DNA from: Verrucomicrobiota bacterium
GTDB lineage: Bacteria > Verrucomicrobiota > Verrucomicrobiia > Limisphaerales > JAKPVM01
Reading direction: 5' to 3'
Length of the DNA stretch: 36,937 bases
Assembly: GCA_029572555.1 (NCBI GenBank)
Contig: JAKPVM010000274.1
Span: 1 to 36,937, forward strand
The notes beneath the pieces are model-generated. The model did no database searches and was not told the DNA's origin. It worked only from the letters and a program-made list of their open reading frames with translations. Shown in pieces: positions 16,576 to 25,694 of the stretch. The position numbers and the translations under genes are program-made. Position 1 is the first letter of the stretch. Each line of letters starts with the position of its first letter.

Positions 16576-17136
16576 ATGAAACTTTTAGAACCTGTCGGTT
16601 TATTAAACAATGGAACGGCGATGAATAAAACAGAGTTAAATAAATTAAAGGAACTTGCCTTCAAAGGCTTATTGGATGAAAAGTCTAAGGCAAGGTTGAG
16701 TCAATTGCTGAATTCTGAGGAATTGGCTCAAATTGAACAGGACATCGCATTAAGCAAGTTATTACAAAAACTACCATCTTATCCCGTCTCCTCAAATTTC
16801 ACAGCCCGTGTAATGGAGACAATTCAGACCAAAGGACCTGAAGTAGTTAATATTCCATTTTTACGTTTACTCTGGCAAAATCTTACCGGAAAACTTGTCC
16901 CTGTTTCTTTGTTGATTGTTTCTATCGCCATCGGTTATATCAGCTACAATGAAGCCAGAAAAACAAAACTCGCAGGTTCAATAATTGAACTGGAACGAGT
17001 TGCTATGTTAGATGGAAAAAATAGCGGCTTCTCAGTCGAAGTATTTAAGGACTTTGATGTTATACAAAAAATGAATTTGGCTGGTTCAAGTTCGATGGTT
17101 GACCTTGAACTTTTAACCGCATTGAAAAACCAATAA
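16576..17136 (+). CDS. Single-pass membrane protein, candidate anti-sigma factor
   Basis: A 186-residue protein. A helical N-terminal region (KLKELAFKGLLDEKSKARLSQLL, then SNFTARVMETI) lies before one membrane segment, about residues 107-124 (LVPVSLLIVSIAIGYISY), and a short C-terminal domain follows. The position directly behind the ECF sigma gene and the topology suit an anti-sigma factor. However, the HxxxCxxC zinc motif of ZAS anti-sigma factors is absent. The start at 16576 abuts the sigma stop; ATG 16621 is an alternative and gives MNKTELNK. Function is inferred from context. Confidence 0.6.
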   Translation: MKLLEPVGLLNNGTAMNKTELNKLKELAFKGLLDEKSKARLSQLLNSEELAQIEQDIALSKLLQKLPSYPVSSNFTARVMETIQTKGPEVVNIPFLRLLWQNLTGKLVPVSLLIVSIAIGYISYNEARKTKLAGSIIELERVAMLDGKNSGFSVEVFKDFDVIQKMNLAGSSSMVDLELLTALKNQ

Positions 17137-17144
17137 ACCCGACG

Positions 17145-18125
17145 ATGGCATCTAACAAACACAAATCTTTTAAGTTAATAATAACAATTTTTTGCGGTTT
17201 AACCATTTCGGGACAATTAGTAATTAACTTATCTGCCAAAGATGTTCAGCCCCAACCACCTGCTATCCCGAAACTAACACTTCAATCCCCAATATCATTT
17301 TTTCGGACTATGCTTGAAACAAACCGGGAGGCGCGGGAACAGTTCTTATCTGAAAAACCGCCAGAACAGCGGAAGATTTTAGAAGCAAAATTTAACGAAT
17401 ACCTTACCCTGCCGCCAGACGAACGAGAACTGCGCCTTTTTATGACCGAGTTGCGATGGTATTTATTAATAATTTTAAGAAATAACCCCACAAATCGAAC
17501 GGCATTGATGGAACAGATTCCTGACCGCTATAAATCACTTGTTACCGACAGAGTTAAACACTGGGAGAAACTTCCTTCAGATTTGCAAAAAGAACTGATT
17601 GAAAATGAGTTTGCGCTTCAATATATCCTGCGGCTAAATGATAACCAAAATAACACAGCAGTTCTATCTTCATTGCATCCACAACAACAGGCTAAAGTCC
17701 AACAATTGATTGCAAACTGGAATCGTTTTCCCGAACAACGTAAAAAAACGATTATCGAAAACTTCAATAAGCTATTTGAATTATCACCACAAGAACAACA
17801 ATCTGCGTTAAAAATCCTCCCTGCTGGCGAAAAAATCCGAATGGAAAAAACACTCTCGGCTTTTTCCGGCCTATCAAAAGAAGAAAGAGAACGATGTATT
17901 GCGTCGTTCAAAAAATTCTCGAGTATGAGCGAATCTGAGAGAGAACAATTTTTACGCAATGCGGCAAAATGGGCAGAAATATCCCCTGAAGAACGAGATG
18001 CATGGCGAAACATTGTCCGCTCATTTCAGTCCAATAGAAAAATCGAACTACCCCCTTTACCGCCCGGTATGGTTCAAGAGGCAACCGCAAACCTGCACTC
18101 CCCAAATATAAAACCGGCAAATTAA
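17145..18125 (+). CDS. Secreted DUF3106-like protein
   Basis: A 326-residue protein with an N-terminal signal peptide (FKLIITIFCGLTISG, residues 9-23) and a long charged, helical body. It repeats a motif with short Pro/Glu-rich steps: LPPDERELRLF, LSPQEQQSALKI, LSKEERERCIASFKKF, MSESEREQFLRN, ISPEERDAWRN. Such steps are typical of DUF3106 proteins, whose function is unknown. It follows the membrane protein by 8 nt and completes a sigma / anti-sigma / DUF3106 cluster that would work at the envelope. A role in sensing or binding periplasmic metal or stress is possible, but I see no direct evidence for it. Confidence 0.75.
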   Translation: MASNKHKSFKLIITIFCGLTISGQLVINLSAKDVQPQPPAIPKLTLQSPISFFRTMLETNREAREQFLSEKPPEQRKILEAKFNEYLTLPPDERELRLFMTELRWYLLIILRNNPTNRTALMEQIPDRYKSLVTDRVKHWEKLPSDLQKELIENEFALQYILRLNDNQNNTAVLSSLHPQQQAKVQQLIANWNRFPEQRKKTIIENFNKLFELSPQEQQSALKILPAGEKIRMEKTLSAFSGLSKEERERCIASFKKFSSMSESEREQFLRNAAKWAEISPEERDAWRNIVRSFQSNRKIELPPLPPGMVQEATANLHSPNIKPAN

Positions 18126-18308
18126 AATTACAGTACCTTCCGCCAGTCTTTAAAAGGTTCGCTCCTTACACACCTAATTATCGCGTGGATTTTCTGAAAA
18201 ATATTAGCAACTATCCCTGAAAATGGGTAACTTTTCAAAGGACTCATATCATCACATTTCGCAACTGTTTTATTGCTATTAAGATACTCACGAGTAAAAT
18301 CAAAACAA

Positions 18309-19568
18309 GTGAGCCAAGACAAAACAAAACAGGAAAACGGAAGCCGTATAACTTCGTATCAATGGCGGGCTGGGATTGCGGCATGGTTGGGGTGGCTGTT
18401 TGATGGACTTGATATGCACCTCTATACCCTTGTTGCTGCGCCGTATGTTATGCAACTTGTCGGGGCAACGGCGACAAGCGATTTTATTGTAAAGGAGAAA
18501 AGTTCGTGGATTCAGGCTGCATTTCTTATTGGCTGGGCTGTGGGTGGCGGATTTTTTGGGCGGCTTGGGGATTTAATCGGAAGAAGCCGGACGCTTGCTT
18601 TAACAATTCTTACTTATGCCTGTTTTACTGGGCTATCCAGCATAGCGCAAAACTGGTGGCAATTATTGATTTTTCGGTTTATTACCGCTCTGGGCATAGG
18701 TGGTGAATGGGCTGTTGGCGCATCATTACTTTCAGAAACATGGGATAAAAGATGGAGACCGTGGATTGCCGCAGTTTTGCAAACGGGGGTTAACATCGGA
18801 ATTTTGTTTGCCTGCTTGACGGTCTACTTAATGGCTGGATTGCCTCCTCGGTATGTCTTTTTAGTCGGAATTTTACCAGCTCTTTTAGTCTTTTGGATAC
18901 GGAGAAAAGTCCCTGAACCGCAAGAGTGGCAACAAGCAAAATCAAGTCATAAAGCGCAACCAATCGGTGATTTGTTCAGGGGCGATGTCAAACGGATTAC
19001 AATATTGTCGTTGATAGTATGCGCCTGTTCGCTTACTGCGTGGTGGGCTTTTCTGTTCTGGAACCAGCAGCATTTCAGAAATTTAGCAATAGATGCCGGA
19101 TTAGATGTTAAGTCGCGCGAAAGGCTTGTAAGCGCAGCATTTTTCCTTGTAATCGGCGTATCTATACCCGGAAATTTCTTTGCTGGTTATCTTGCCAAAC
19201 TATTTGGTTATTCCCGAGCGATTGTAATAATGTTCATTGGATTTTTTGCTTCAATGGTCTTTACCTTTCTCATTCCTCGCAGTTATATCGAATTATTATA
19301 CTGGGCGCCGGCAATTGGCTTTTTCTCCGGTGTATTTGCATTGTTCACGATGTACCTGCCACCGCTATTCCCTACCCTATTGCGGACAACTGGCGCCGGT
19401 TTTTGTTTTAATATAGGCAGGATTTCAGCGGCATTTGGCACTGTATTTTTTGGTCTGTTTTCACAAGTTGGCAATTTTAGGCAGGCGCTTTTTTATGCTT
19501 CGTTTCTTTTCATTCCAGCAATAATTTGCGCCTTATTGTTGCCCGAGCCGAAAGATTTGAAACAATAG
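18309..19568 (+). CDS. MFS transporter
   Basis: A major facilitator superfamily transporter of about 419 residues with twelve hydrophobic segments by eye. Family signatures are visible: WLFDGLDMHLYTLV in helix 1, FGRLGDLIGRSRTL as the loop 2-3 motif (GRLGDxxGRxR), and GIGGEWAVGASLLSETW in helix 4-5, which suits the sugar-acid / aromatic-acid / sialic-acid proton symporter branch. No ATG precedes the first helix. I chose GTG at 18309; the frame opens earlier, at TTG 18273. The substrate is unknown, but a glycoside-hydrolase lipoprotein follows by 81 nt, so a sugar or sugar acid is plausible. Confidence 0.85.
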   Translation: MSQDKTKQENGSRITSYQWRAGIAAWLGWLFDGLDMHLYTLVAAPYVMQLVGATATSDFIVKEKSSWIQAAFLIGWAVGGGFFGRLGDLIGRSRTLALTILTYACFTGLSSIAQNWWQLLIFRFITALGIGGEWAVGASLLSETWDKRWRPWIAAVLQTGVNIGILFACLTVYLMAGLPPRYVFLVGILPALLVFWIRRKVPEPQEWQQAKSSHKAQPIGDLFRGDVKRITILSLIVCACSLTAWWAFLFWNQQHFRNLAIDAGLDVKSRERLVSAAFFLVIGVSIPGNFFAGYLAKLFGYSRAIVIMFIGFFASMVFTFLIPRSYIELLYWAPAIGFFSGVFALFTMYLPPLFPTLLRTTGAGFCFNIGRISAAFGTVFFGLFSQVGNFRQALFYASFLFIPAIICALLLPEPKDLKQ

Positions 19569-19649
19569 CGATTAATGTTGCCCCAGTAGTATTTAATGAT
19601 TAACATAACTCAGGTTTCGAGTATTTGTTATTAGAGAGGAATAGGACTT

Positions 19650-21320
19650 ATGAGAAATGCAGTGTCAAAATTGTTGGCGGCTAATAGCCTGATTATAGCC
19701 CTAATATTTTCAGGTTGTCAAAATTCACAAAAAATGGTGGTTGTTCAAAGATGGGACAAGTTTGAATGTGTATTGAAGAGTACGGTTAAATATAACAATC
19801 CCGTTCAACAGGCGATATTGATGGCAACATTTGTTTCGCCGTTAGGAGAAAAAAAGACCGTCTACGGTTTCTGGGACGGCAACGACGTCTGGAAGATTCG
19901 GTTTATGCCGGACATTGCGGGAACATGGACTTTTACCACCGCTTGTTCGGATAAATCAAATAAGGGACTTGATAATAAAAGTGGTTCATTCATTTGCACG
20001 GCATCTAAAAACAACAACCTATTTACAACGCACGGACCGATTAGGGTGTCAAGAAATCGGCGGTTCCTTGAACATCAAGACCGGACGCCATTTTTCTGGC
20101 TTGCGGATACTGCATGGAATGGACCGCTCAGGTCAAGTGATGAAGAATGGTCGTATTATCTTCGGGAAAGAGTAAGGCAGAAATTCAGTGCCGTTCAATG
20201 GGTAACTACTCAATGGCGCGCTGCTCCAGATGGCGATATAGATGGAAGGCTTGCTTATACTGGCAAGGAAAGAATTGAAATTAATCCGGAATTTTTCCAG
20301 CGGCTTGATAAAAAGGTTGATGAAATGAACCGCGCTGGTCTCTTGAGTGTACCCGTTATGTTGTGGGCAATTAATGGCGGTTCACAACCTGATATAAATC
20401 CCGGAGTTTCTCTACCGGATGACCAAGCTATTATCCTTGCGCGGTATATGGTTGCGCGCTGGCAGGGAAACCACGTTGTATGGATTTTAAATGGTGATGG
20501 CAATTATACAGGAGAACGGTCTGAAAAGTGGAAACGAATTGGCCGCGCTGTGTTTGAAAGTATTTCTCACGCCCCCGTAACACAACACCCCGGCGGCAGG
20601 ATTTGGATTTTAAACGAATTCATCAATGAAAAGTGGTATGATATTTGTGGATACCAAAGCGCCCACAATGAACGAGATGATAACTTAAAGTGGATTGTTT
20701 TTGGTCCGCCATCGCGTGATTGGAAAAAAGAACCGTATAGACCATTCATTAGCCTTGAAGCGCCTTATGAGTACCATATTAGCGATAAAACGAGAATGAG
20801 CGCCGATGTTGTCCGCCGAGCGCATTATTGGTCTTTATTGAATGCGCCGACGGCGGGCATTACTTATGGTGGACACGGTATCTGGGGGTGGGACGATGGA
20901 ACCCGCCCACCAGTTGACCATCCTTATACTGGCATCCCATTGCACTGGAAAAAAGCCTTAACAATGCCCGGCGCAGAACAGATGCGGCACCTGTATGAGT
21001 TCTTTACTTCAATTGATTTTTGGCGGCTGCGCCCGGAACCTGAACTTGTAGTAAATCAACCCGGTTTAATTGATGTCCGAAAATATGTATCATTATCTCG
21101 TTCTGAAGAAAAAGACATTGTTGTTGTGTATGCTCCGGATAATCAGGTCATTGAACTAAAATTGGAAGCATTAACCCGGATGCCAAAGTCCCCGAATATA
21201 AGTTGGTTCAACCCAAGAACGGGACAAACCAGACCGGCTGTTGCTGTTATTGGGGATAAGACTTGTCAGATTCCTGTGCCGGAAAAAGGTGATTGGTTGC
21301 TTTTAATAAAGCCTGAATAA
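19650..21320 (+). CDS. DUF5060 / DUF4038 (GH140-like) lipoprotein
   Basis: A 556-residue lipoprotein. The signal ends in a lipobox FSGC with Cys23 as anchor. Residues 30-115 look like the DUF5060 beta-sandwich (FECVLKSTVKYNNPV, WKIRFMPDIAGTWTF). Residues 125-450 look like a DUF4038 TIM barrel related to GH140 apiosidases (GPIRVSRNRRFL, FFWLADTAWNG, GHGIWGWDDG). The C-terminal 80 residues end in SWFNPRTGQ and GDWLLLIKP, a small beta-domain commonly found with DUF4038. It would hydrolyse a side chain of a plant or algal polysaccharide at the cell surface. The ATG follows a Shine-Dalgarno-like AGAGAGG, one of few in the window. Confidence 0.85.
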   Translation: MRNAVSKLLAANSLIIALIFSGCQNSQKMVVVQRWDKFECVLKSTVKYNNPVQQAILMATFVSPLGEKKTVYGFWDGNDVWKIRFMPDIAGTWTFTTACSDKSNKGLDNKSGSFICTASKNNNLFTTHGPIRVSRNRRFLEHQDRTPFFWLADTAWNGPLRSSDEEWSYYLRERVRQKFSAVQWVTTQWRAAPDGDIDGRLAYTGKERIEINPEFFQRLDKKVDEMNRAGLLSVPVMLWAINGGSQPDINPGVSLPDDQAIILARYMVARWQGNHVVWILNGDGNYTGERSEKWKRIGRAVFESISHAPVTQHPGGRIWILNEFINEKWYDICGYQSAHNERDDNLKWIVFGPPSRDWKKEPYRPFISLEAPYEYHISDKTRMSADVVRRAHYWSLLNAPTAGITYGGHGIWGWDDGTRPPVDHPYTGIPLHWKKALTMPGAEQMRHLYEFFTSIDFWRLRPEPELVVNQPGLIDVRKYVSLSRSEEKDIVVVYAPDNQVIELKLEALTRMPKSPNISWFNPRTGQTRPAVAVIGDKTCQIPVPEKGDWLLLIKPE

Positions 21321-21405
21321 GATGGGCGATACAAAAGTCGGTGTCTGAATATCCTGTTTATTTGAAAAACTTTTTCTGGACTAATCTTAAAAACATAATC
21401 AAAGA

Positions 21406-22701
21406 TTAAATCTTAACAAGAGGTTCAATAGCGCTGATAAAATTTTTCGCCATAACAAGAGAATCAAAACGTTGTCTGGCAACTGGTATGCAGGTTTTTT
21501 GGTAATTCGAATAAATTGTTTTGTAGATTATTATTTTGTTCAACGCATCGTATAGGTGTTCAAGGGTGTTTGGTGCATAAAGGATTCCCGTGGATGTTTC
21601 CTCAACAATTTCAACAAAACTGCCATGACGCGGAAGGACAAGAGGCACACCAGCGGCCATTGCCTCAATAGTGTATAATCCGAACACCTCGCTATATACC
21701 GCAGGAACACAAAATATATCTATGCTGTTATAAAAATTGATTTTTTCCTTTTTCCCGACATTGGGATGAAACTCGACATCATCAAGATAACCTGCATATT
21801 CAATCTTTTGCTTGAGGTTATTGACGTATTTCCCATCTTTTGGGAGCAAAGTGCCTCCAATTTCTAATTTTAATTTTCTACTGCCGTTCCGATTTTTAAG
21901 TTCAAGGAATGCATCAATAAGTAAATGCAATCCTTTTCCCTCGCACATCCGGGCAAAATAACCGATGACAGTTGGTTCTTTATCGCTTTTATGTAGACCT
22001 GACACATTTTGAAATTCTTCGGTGTTTATGCCATTATAAACAACTTCTATTTTCTCATTAGTAAGAAGAACATGCCGCTTTAATGCCGTCGAGGCGTAAC
22101 GAGAAGGCACGATAAATAGGTCAACGTCTTTTGTTTTTTCTTCTATCAAACTCCATACCATTGAACGATAAATGGACGGCATTGAACTTATATAAGTGTC
22201 TTCGCCTTGAAATTGACAAACAATGGGACATTTTAATCTCTCGCGAATTTTTTTTGCCATTCCTATCAAGAGTGAATTTGAGATACAAACAAGGTCTGGT
22301 TTAAAATTTTTCTCCAGCCACCCCACCAGTTCTTCTAATTCGCGGCTTTGTTTTCCTTCCTCACCCTGTAACATTGAAACGGCAATATCACCGACGCTAT
22401 CGGCATCTGTTGTCGATGATAAGGCAGAAGCAATCTTTAATAATTGCTTGCTCGAAAATAGTCTTCTTATTGGGCAAGGAAGCAATCTGAACAATGCTGA
22501 TTTTTGGTCAAGATATACATTGACTCCATTAAAGAATAACGGGGTATCATCAGTTGAATCTTCAAGTTTAAGTGGCAAATATAGAGGCAGAATAATTGCA
22601 TTATGCCCGAGTTTGTTTAAGGCTGCAACAAGAGTGCCATCGTGTAGACACCCCCCACAATACATATTTCCAGCACCGGGTGTTAAAAAAGCAATTTTCA
22701 T
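21406..22701 (-). CDS. GT4-family glycosyltransferase
   Basis: A 431-residue retaining glycosyltransferase with GT-B fold. The N-terminal half begins MKIAFLTPGAGNMYCGG and includes a long unusual insertion around residues 55-115. The C-terminal half carries the donor-site pattern IGYFARMCEGKGLHLL (near 245) and the EVFGLYTIEAMAAGVPLV signature, the E-x7-E of GT4. It transfers a sugar from a nucleotide donor to a glycan or lipid, probably in envelope or exopolysaccharide synthesis. It converges with the GH140-like gene and follows a large secreted protein gene on the same strand, 73 nt away. Acceptor and sugar are unknown. Confidence 0.88.
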   Translation of the reverse strand: MKIAFLTPGAGNMYCGGCLHDGTLVAALNKLGHNAIILPLYLPLKLEDSTDDTPLFFNGVNVYLDQKSALFRLLPCPIRRLFSSKQLLKIASALSSTTDADSVGDIAVSMLQGEEGKQSRELEELVGWLEKNFKPDLVCISNSLLIGMAKKIRERLKCPIVCQFQGEDTYISSMPSIYRSMVWSLIEEKTKDVDLFIVPSRYASTALKRHVLLTNEKIEVVYNGINTEEFQNVSGLHKSDKEPTVIGYFARMCEGKGLHLLIDAFLELKNRNGSRKLKLEIGGTLLPKDGKYVNNLKQKIEYAGYLDDVEFHPNVGKKEKINFYNSIDIFCVPAVYSEVFGLYTIEAMAAGVPLVLPRHGSFVEIVEETSTGILYAPNTLEHLYDALNKIIIYKTIYSNYQKTCIPVARQRFDSLVMAKNFISAIEPLVKI

Positions 22702-22774
22702 TTTAAACCTTAAAAACAGGCTATCTATTGCCCACCTTAACCGTTAAAAATTTTTCTAAAACTACACTCATTTT

Positions 22775-25393
22775 TTAGTTTTCCAATATTTTAATTGACG
22801 AAATTAACTTTATTGGTACTTCAAATGTTTCTTGTGTTACTGACTCCTGAATAACCACTTTATTGTTCGCAATGTTAATATTATTACATATCAGTTTGGT
22901 GTCATCATTAAGGACTACTTCCACATTAGGCTTGATGGCTATCGGTTTGTTTAAAACAAGTGCCTGTACTGTCTCGCCAACTTTATAATATCGCATTCCA
23001 AGTATTACAGAACTTAATACAATGTTATCACCTTCCATTGATTTAAACTCTGCCTCTATAAAATCATTGTTTGATAAAAGTGCGCCACAGCGGTTTTCAT
23101 TAATCGTGAATTGGTTATGGTTTAATTGATTAAAAAAAATAAGGCGTATATTCCTACTAGAAATTGAGACGTCTTGATTAAATTTTGTGTAAAGACGAAA
23201 TGCAGAATCATTGGCAGAAATTATATTGCATTTAATTTCACTGCCGTCAGTGAGAATTACTTGCGTTTTGAACGGTCTACTTTTCAAACCTTTTAAATTA
23301 AAGTCATCAAAATATACACGCACATTCTTAAAAAACTCTCCACTGCCAGCTATTAACCCGGCAAACATCCTCGTTGGAATTTGTTTTTCATAATGAAATA
23401 CTGAACCCCACCGTTTCCCGTCTTTTGAACTATATACGGAAAGCCTTCTACCGTTTCGTTCTGCCCGCAACCATACCGGTATCTTCATTTCATACCTGGA
23501 TACCTCATCCGGTCTATTATCATATTTTCTTAAAATCATCAGATATTTTTCTTGATAAGCAATTTGAATGCCATTCGCAATTTTTTCTGGTTTATCTACA
23601 ACGGAAATGCCGGCAAATGCAGAACTATCCACTTTTTCAAATCCCTTTAGCCTGACAACCATTTCAAAGTTCTCTTCCACCGGAGAGTTTAAAAAATAAT
23701 ACGATCCAAATGGTGTCTCTGTTTCGGCAGTGGCACTTGCTTCTATAATTATTGAATCTTCATTAACTAAATGTCTTCCCCGCATTTGAGTTATGCCGAT
23801 ATCAATTCCAGAATAATTGCAGATTTTGTTGGCTATATCGCTGTTTGTCTCTTCATCACTTGACTGCCCCCAATTTATCTTCAACTGTTTTATTTCATTC
23901 AACTCGTATGCAACAGTTTCGCTATTGTTTTTAGTAAGGCTAATTTTATTGTTCAAAATATCAAAATAACCTGATATTTTTTCGCCTGATTTAGTTTCAA
24001 TAATTGCTGTATCTCGTTGATTATCAACATATTTTTTAACCTGCATTATAGAACCAATCCGTCTAATCAAAACCAGATTTTTCTGGGGGATATCAACATT
24101 ATTCAATCCTGATACATCAGCAGTTATTCTCTCGTCATTGATTTTTAAATATTTTGTGAATAAAAGTGAGCCATCGCTTTTATATATTTCATAATCAGCA
24201 GGTTCATTTTGGGCAGTATTAAATGCGACGACCAGTGCTTCGGTTTTAGTCTTGTATTTTATCCTGCCAGCCCTTGTACTAACTTCTACTTCGTCCGGGA
24301 AAATCGCAAGAATTTCGCACTCAAGATATTCCCCGTTTGCCATCAAAACACCCATCGGTTTATATGCAAGTTTGTTTTCAATTTCGAAGGGTATTGGAGC
24401 AAATCGTATGTGCGCTATGCTATTTACTGGGACTGAATAATTTTGGTTTTCAAACAAAAAGTTGACCGTTTTCCCATCAAAACCATTTAATCTGCCATAT
24501 AATCGTGTGTGGTCCTTAATAACTAAAAATTGGTCGTCCTGCTTTGTTATTCTGTCCAAAATAAGGACATCAGAAACCCGAGATTGGGCAATAACATTTT
24601 CTTTTCCACTATAAATAAATAAACCGACATAAACCGTTTCTCTACTATCAAAGTCAATTGACCCAACAATGCTCCAATCCCTGCCATCTTTTGAATAATA
24701 ACCGAAGATTAATTTTCCAACTCTTTTCAGCCTTACCCAATTTGGAATTTGACCATCAGAAAGGTTCTTTTTTTCAATTTGTTTGCCTCTATACTGAAAC
24801 ACAGCACCTTCTTTTGAAGATAGTCCAATGCTTACGAAAGGTGAATTGGGTTCAAGTCCGGTTCTTGTCATAATCCCTGCGCAACCACTCGACTTATCAA
24901 TACTTCTAATCTTGGCTATAAAATCAAAATCCCAAAACAACTGGGTATAAGTAAAGTTGCAGGTATCGCCAGTCTCCGAAAAGCCGGCACCGGCGCCTTT
25001 AATCACAAAATAAGTAATGAGCGGCTCACGAGATTCAATGCCGTGTCTGACCGAACCTTTGGAAGCCTTAATATCCTGGTTTTTCCATCCAATAGGAAGA
25101 CTGTTGTAATCCTTCTTTTCCGTAAATTGCGGATAAATTAATTCTGCGGGGAGTATGGGGGTAAAAGGTTGAAATTGGATGTCCAATATTCTATCTATAC
25201 TTTGTTTTTTTCCATTAGGTTCAAGGATAACACCTTCTTTCGTTAATTTAATTTTGCCTTTTAATAATTCTAAATCATCAGTCAGGATTTCGTCCGCAAT
25301 TAAATATATGGATATAAAATGAAAAAAAGACAGACCGAGAAAAACCCAATAACACGGGGAAATAATTTTGTTTTTCAATCTATGATAATTCAT
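22775..25393 (-). CDS. Large secreted protein with two lectin-like modules
   Basis: An 872-residue protein with an N-terminal hydrophobic segment (residues 14-32) that suits a signal peptide or anchor. Two modules resemble concanavalin-like or DUF1349-type jelly rolls: residues about 125-285, with WVRLKRVGKLIFGYYSKDGR and WSIVGSI, and about 530-700, with VWLRAERNGRRLSVYSSKDG and RWGSV. Around and between them are at least six short beta repeats of about 45 residues (near 290, 345, 460, 708, 768 and 825) of SH3- or LSm-like form, each with an acidic turn such as LTDGSEIKC or MANGEYLEC. I do not know the family. It could bind surface glycans. It is divergent from the giant LTD/CotH gene. Confidence 0.7.
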   Translation of the reverse strand: MNYHRLKNKIISPCYWVFLGLSFFHFISIYLIADEILTDDLELLKGKIKLTKEGVILEPNGKKQSIDRILDIQFQPFTPILPAELIYPQFTEKKDYNSLPIGWKNQDIKASKGSVRHGIESREPLITYFVIKGAGAGFSETGDTCNFTYTQLFWDFDFIAKIRSIDKSSGCAGIMTRTGLEPNSPFVSIGLSSKEGAVFQYRGKQIEKKNLSDGQIPNWVRLKRVGKLIFGYYSKDGRDWSIVGSIDFDSRETVYVGLFIYSGKENVIAQSRVSDVLILDRITKQDDQFLVIKDHTRLYGRLNGFDGKTVNFLFENQNYSVPVNSIAHIRFAPIPFEIENKLAYKPMGVLMANGEYLECEILAIFPDEVEVSTRAGRIKYKTKTEALVVAFNTAQNEPADYEIYKSDGSLLFTKYLKINDERITADVSGLNNVDIPQKNLVLIRRIGSIMQVKKYVDNQRDTAIIETKSGEKISGYFDILNNKISLTKNNSETVAYELNEIKQLKINWGQSSDEETNSDIANKICNYSGIDIGITQMRGRHLVNEDSIIIEASATAETETPFGSYYFLNSPVEENFEMVVRLKGFEKVDSSAFAGISVVDKPEKIANGIQIAYQEKYLMILRKYDNRPDEVSRYEMKIPVWLRAERNGRRLSVYSSKDGKRWGSVFHYEKQIPTRMFAGLIAGSGEFFKNVRVYFDDFNLKGLKSRPFKTQVILTDGSEIKCNIISANDSAFRLYTKFNQDVSISSRNIRLIFFNQLNHNQFTINENRCGALLSNNDFIEAEFKSMEGDNIVLSSVILGMRYYKVGETVQALVLNKPIAIKPNVEVVLNDDTKLICNNINIANNKVVIQESVTQETFEVPIKLISSIKILEN

Positions 25394-25694
25394 TTTAATT
25401 ATAAATTGTTTGACGAACTAAATTATTCAAGTTTCAATCAAAAATTCAATTTTTTAATCTCTTTAACCATATATTCAAATTTAATCTTTTAAAAAGTCAT
25501 TCTATCCCATTTGGCAGAAAGTAAAATCTCTTATATTTTTGCTCTACATTAATTTTTTCTTACATTTTGCGATATATTACAAATCTGAATAATGTGTGTT
25601 TGCTATGACTGTTATTTTACTTGCAATATCTTTACTTTATTATTGTAAAAAAATAATAAGCATAATAGACTTTATAAACAAATTCAGCGTTACT
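25394..25694. other. Divergent intergenic region of 301 nt
   Basis: A very AT-rich gap between two large divergent secreted-protein genes. I see no RNA gene or repeat. A reading frame runs in from GTG 25596 to the giant gene's ATG 25695, but its 33 extra residues would put a second hydrophobic stretch before the signal peptide, so I treat it as leader. Confidence 0.6.
25567..25595 (+). promoter_or_regulatory. Sigma-70-like promoter candidate
   Basis: TTGCGA at 25567-25572 and TAATGT at 25590-25595 are separated by 17 bases, the optimum spacing for a housekeeping promoter. They lie about 100 nt before the ATG of the giant LTD/CotH gene. The AT-rich setting makes chance matches common. Confidence 0.3.

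Noticed and set aside
25596-25694. GTG start extending the giant gene by 33 codons.
   Set aside because: ATG 25695 gives a typical signal peptide; the extension adds a second hydrophobic stretch and no conserved sequence.
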